Made by a program: the position numbers and the translations under genes
Assembly (NCBI GenBank): GCA_951812925.1
Contig: OX638372.1
Coordinates: forward strand, 9,052,001 to 9,116,000
Length of the DNA: 64,000 nt
From: Calliopum simillimum
Lineage: Eukaryota > Arthropoda > Insecta > Diptera > Lauxaniidae
Direction of reading: 5' to 3'
The notes under the pieces: model-generated
Told to the model about the DNA's origin: nothing
The model's input: the letters and a program-made list of their open reading frames with translations, nothing else
The model's database searches: none
Shown: positions 61,254 through 64,000 of the stretch, in pieces
How positions within the stretch are numbered: position 1 is the first letter of the stretch
Layout: each line of letters begins with the position of its first letter

Positions 61254-62013
61254 TTAATATAATGATGATGACGTCATTGTATTTGCCTTGTACAAGTATG
61301 TATGTAAAAAAAAAAGTTTTCACTTTTTCTGAAAACGGGCAATAATTGTTCATTAATTTGCATTTACATCTAAAAACATACTACAAACTGACTGAACTGC
61401 AAGTGACATTACAAAATTGATATTTGACTTTGCTTGTGATGTCAATATTTATGAAAAATATTTATGGCACTTTGTAGTTATTATTGAACATTACGTTGTA
61501 AATATATTAACTATGAATATATGTAGTTTGTAAAAACAAAAAATATCAATTAAACTTTGTTTCATATTTTTATATTTTTAAGCCAACTCATTAGGAGTGT
61601 TTGTTATCCCCAAGGTTTTAGTCCAGAATTATCGTTTTGCAGGTTTTAGCCTGAAGAACGTTTCAGCTCTATCTTTGTATTAAATTTGAAGTTTTGCCAC
61701 CATATCTAAATTGAAGTGTTATTCGAGTGTCAGCGTTATTTAACCATCCCTGTCTGTTTCATGTCTATGCAATTAAATAGAGTATACCGAAACAGAGACG
61801 GTGAAATAACGCTGACGCTCGAATAACGCTAAAATTTAGGAAGGGATAAAAAAATTTAAAGATAGTTGAAACGGATCACTTAGAGAATACAGTGTACAAT
61901 TATACGGTCAAATTATGAAAAAACTCAGCATAAATTTCAAAATTGTAAGTAAAATAAAAAGGGAAAAAAAGCATGATTTTGACACTTTAGGTCCGTAAAT
62001 AAGGCAATTAATA
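61254..62013. other. 3' flank of obst-A
   Basis: No gene seen. Contains the hairpin at 61715-61830 (separate entry). The remainder is AT-rich. Confidence 0.5.
61715..61830. repeat. Hairpin with GTTATT ends
   Basis: The left arm AGTGTTATTCGAGTGTCAGC and the complement of the right arm, AGCGTTATTCGAGCGTCAGC, continue through GTTATTT and CTGTTTC for about 42-46 nt, around a 28-nt loop. The core CAGCGTTATTT resembles the AATAACGCCC motif of the two palindromic arrays. Confidence 0.85.
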
Positions 62014-62363
62014 GGCCTGTTTTTTTTGACGCTTATATACAATTGTGGTAATTTTTCAAATTGCAATAACTTATGAACGGTGAGTCGTACGAAAAATAAT
62101 TTTAATCTTTTGTAAAAAAAACATAATTATTTAGAAGTTATTAAAAAAAAGTAATTTTTTGCTGTTTATCGGCGCTTAACCAGTTTTTATAGAATAACTC
62201 CTAAAAGATAATTTTTTTTAAAAGTAAAATGAAAAGTTTTTGTAGAGAACGTGATTCTTCATAAAAAAGTTCTTAACAGTTTTATTGTGCAACTCCATGT
62301 TCATGAGTTATCGCAACTTCAAAATATCCACAACTGTATATACGCGTCAAAAGAAACACGGCT
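62014..62363. mobile_element. Foldback element with about 68-nt arms
   Basis: The left arm starts GGCCTGTTTTTTTTGACGCT. The complement of the right arm starts AGCCGTGTTTCTTTTGACGC. Both continue through TATATACARTTGTGG to ATAACTYATGAAC. 350 bp, non-coding, target duplication unclear. Confidence 0.8.
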
Positions 62364-62539
62364 AATATAGGTACCAACTCAAATAACTTAAAAGGAAATC
62401 TTGAGATATGAAGGTAGCGTTTAGTGCAAAAAACACTAAACATGTAATTTGCCTTGAGGGTGTGATCATTCTGATTTCATTTTCGCCATGTGATATGAAC
62501 GGATATATAATCTTGTCGGTATTTGATAAGCAAAACGAC

Positions 62540-62760
62540 ATAGCAAAATAGTTTTGAGCGTCCTTCATATAACCCCAAAAATCGTGTTTTTTTAACTTTT
62601 AGTTAAACCATACGTGATAGACCGATTCGGATTCAGAATCGACAAATACATCGAAAATGACTATTTTTGCTTAGAATTGTTTCTATTTTTTTTTTTTTTT
62701 TTTCAAAAACTGCATAAATCTAATGAGCCATGTCGGATCAAAATTGGTGCTTGCTCAAGA
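62540..62760. repeat. Dispersed repeat C, second copy
   Basis: Partial relative of 59480-59940 (see that entry). Non-coding. Confidence 0.6.
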
Positions 62761-62787
62761 AAATTGGATATTTTTTACCTAATTTTT

Positions 62788-63595
62788 ATACCCTACACCC
62801 AGCGTAAATTCACTTTGTCCTTTCGTTTGTAACGCGAAGAAGGAGGAGTGGCAGGTATAGTAAAGTATAAATATTCTTGATCCGCGTCATCTCCTGAGTC
62901 GATATAGCCATGTCCGTCTGTCTGACTTGTTGGCAGGCTGGCAGGCTGTCCGTCTGTGGAAATACTTTTTACGGAAAAACTAAGCAAGATAGTTCGATGA
63001 AATTTGGTACACTGCCTTTGTTGTAAAAGCTAGCTCGCGGGATAGAAAACAAGCAAAATCGGTAAACGAACACGCCTACCGCTCATACAACCAAAATAGA
63101 CGTAAGAACTAAAGATAGTGAGTGCAAGCTCTAGCCAAAAGCTAGGTGAATTCGAGAAAGAGGGCGTGGCATCTCCTATATAAGTATAAGTTTCAAAATG
63201 GGGGCGTGGCATCTCTCATATAAATAAAACTTTCAAAATGCTATACTGCAAGCGTTTTTTAAGAGAATTCAACCAAATTACACTCAGACACTTGGACATC
63301 AATTGCAAGCTCTGCAAAAAAAACTCGGCAAACTCGGACAATGTAGGCATGACACCGTCTATATAAGCAAAAATTTCAAAATGCTATACTAAAAGTTTTT
63401 TTTGATATGATTCAACAAAATTTTACTCAGACACTAACGATAGTAAGCGCAAGCTCTGAGCAAAAACTTGGTTGATTCGGACAAGAAAGTGTAGAATCTC
63501 CCATAGCCATGGTCTAAGCAAAAACTACGTGAATTCAGAAATGAAGGCATGGCACCCTACAAGCAAAATTTTAAAAATGCTTCGGTGTAGGGTTT
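62788..63595. mobile_element. Inverted-repeat element with internal tandem units
   Basis: Left end ATACCCTACACC, right end (complement) AAACCCTACACC. After the left end comes ATTCTTGATCCGCGTCATCT and GTCGATATAGCCATGTCCGT then CTGTCTG, a phrase widespread in fly interspersed repeats. The inner part has about three degenerate units of 145-180 bp (GCAAGCTCT...GAATTCG...GGGCGTGGCAT...TTTCAAAATGCTATACT) near 63116, 63298 and 63444. Non-autonomous, with no protein. Confidence 0.7.
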
Positions 63596-64000
63596 TTAGT
63601 TTTTGGCCTGGCCAAAGGTAACACCCTTACTAGTTATTACTAAATTTCATATTTTTGATAAAAAATTGATTTCAATTAATCCCGCGATTTTCATGGACTA
63701 ATCCGGGATTTTTATAAGATTCATATGAAAAATAATTTTGTCTTCTTCTTTACATAAAAAGTATTTTAGAAGATGTTAAAAGTAGGCCATGTATACCGTT
63801 CTTATTAATCTTAGTACTGAAAAAGTAGTAAAAATAGTACTTTTGGCAATATAGCAGAAAACTTACTATGTGCTAAGAGCCTGATTTACTCCAAAGGTAA
63901 TGTCTTTCAGAAGAGCACAACTCATATCACACATGTACATCAAAAGGGTATTTTGCACATAAATATGTGTGTTAATTGCGATAATTAGATTTGCAAAAAC
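63596..64000. other. Window end, nothing recognised
   Basis: AT-rich sequence. GTAGTAAAAATAGTACTTTT near 63825 recalls phrases at 35930-35990. No gene. Confidence 0.4.

Noticed and set aside
1..64000. CRISPR arrays, operons or bacterial/phage systems
   Set aside because: The repeats are palindromic, variable or tandem without unique spacers, and all recognised genes are spliced insect genes.

Overview
The window is eukaryotic nuclear DNA from a fly (Diptera). It is AT-rich, its genes are split by GT-AG introns, and the proteins resemble those of Drosophila and other higher flies. The species cannot be fixed from the sequence. A calyptrate or tephritid-type genome is my guess, because of the intron sizes and the repeat load. 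All exon coordinates below were built by hand from splice sites and checked for phase, so every gene model gives one uninterrupted reading frame.

Layout. (1) 74-4244, minus: THADA-like regulator of tRNA methylation, 3 exons. (2) 5155-7016, plus: Rabenosyn-5 (FYVE protein of early endosomes), 5 exons, divergent from THADA. (3) 8698-9802, minus: acyl-CoA-binding protein, 3 coding exons. (4) 13951-14750, minus: ribosomal protein S10 (eS10) with a separate leader exon. (5) 14848-23650: no host gene; retroelement debris, duplicated repeats, foldback elements and a palindromic array. (6) 23927-33895, minus: cytoplasmic dynein intermediate chain (short wing), 8 constitutive coding exons plus three in-frame cassette exons and a 4.6 kb intron. 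(7) 34350-40600: dead Tc1-like transposase, a coding-like fragment, and a 2 kb piggyBac-like element with TTAA target sites. (8) 40702-45490, plus: axonemal inner-arm dynein intermediate chain (DNAI3/WDR63 type), 9 exons. (9) 45550-52400: intergenic, with at least three transposons that have recognisable ends. (10) 52440-61084, plus: obstructor-A type secreted chitin-binding protein, 4 coding exons, with two RTE retroelement fragments in its 5.3 kb first intron. (11) 61250-64000: three inverted-repeat elements, one with internal tandem repeats.

The host genes are unrelated housekeeping, motility and cuticle genes. I see no operon, cluster or new biochemical pathway. sw is X-linked in D. melanogaster, so the window may derive from Muller element A (inference). 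What stands out is the density of non-autonomous DNA transposons with intact terminal inverted repeats. They include a foldback family built from many copies of AATAACGCCC in both orientations (two loci), an element whose insertion site is preserved empty in a second copy of its host repeat, and a 60-nt-arm hairpin inside a THADA intron.
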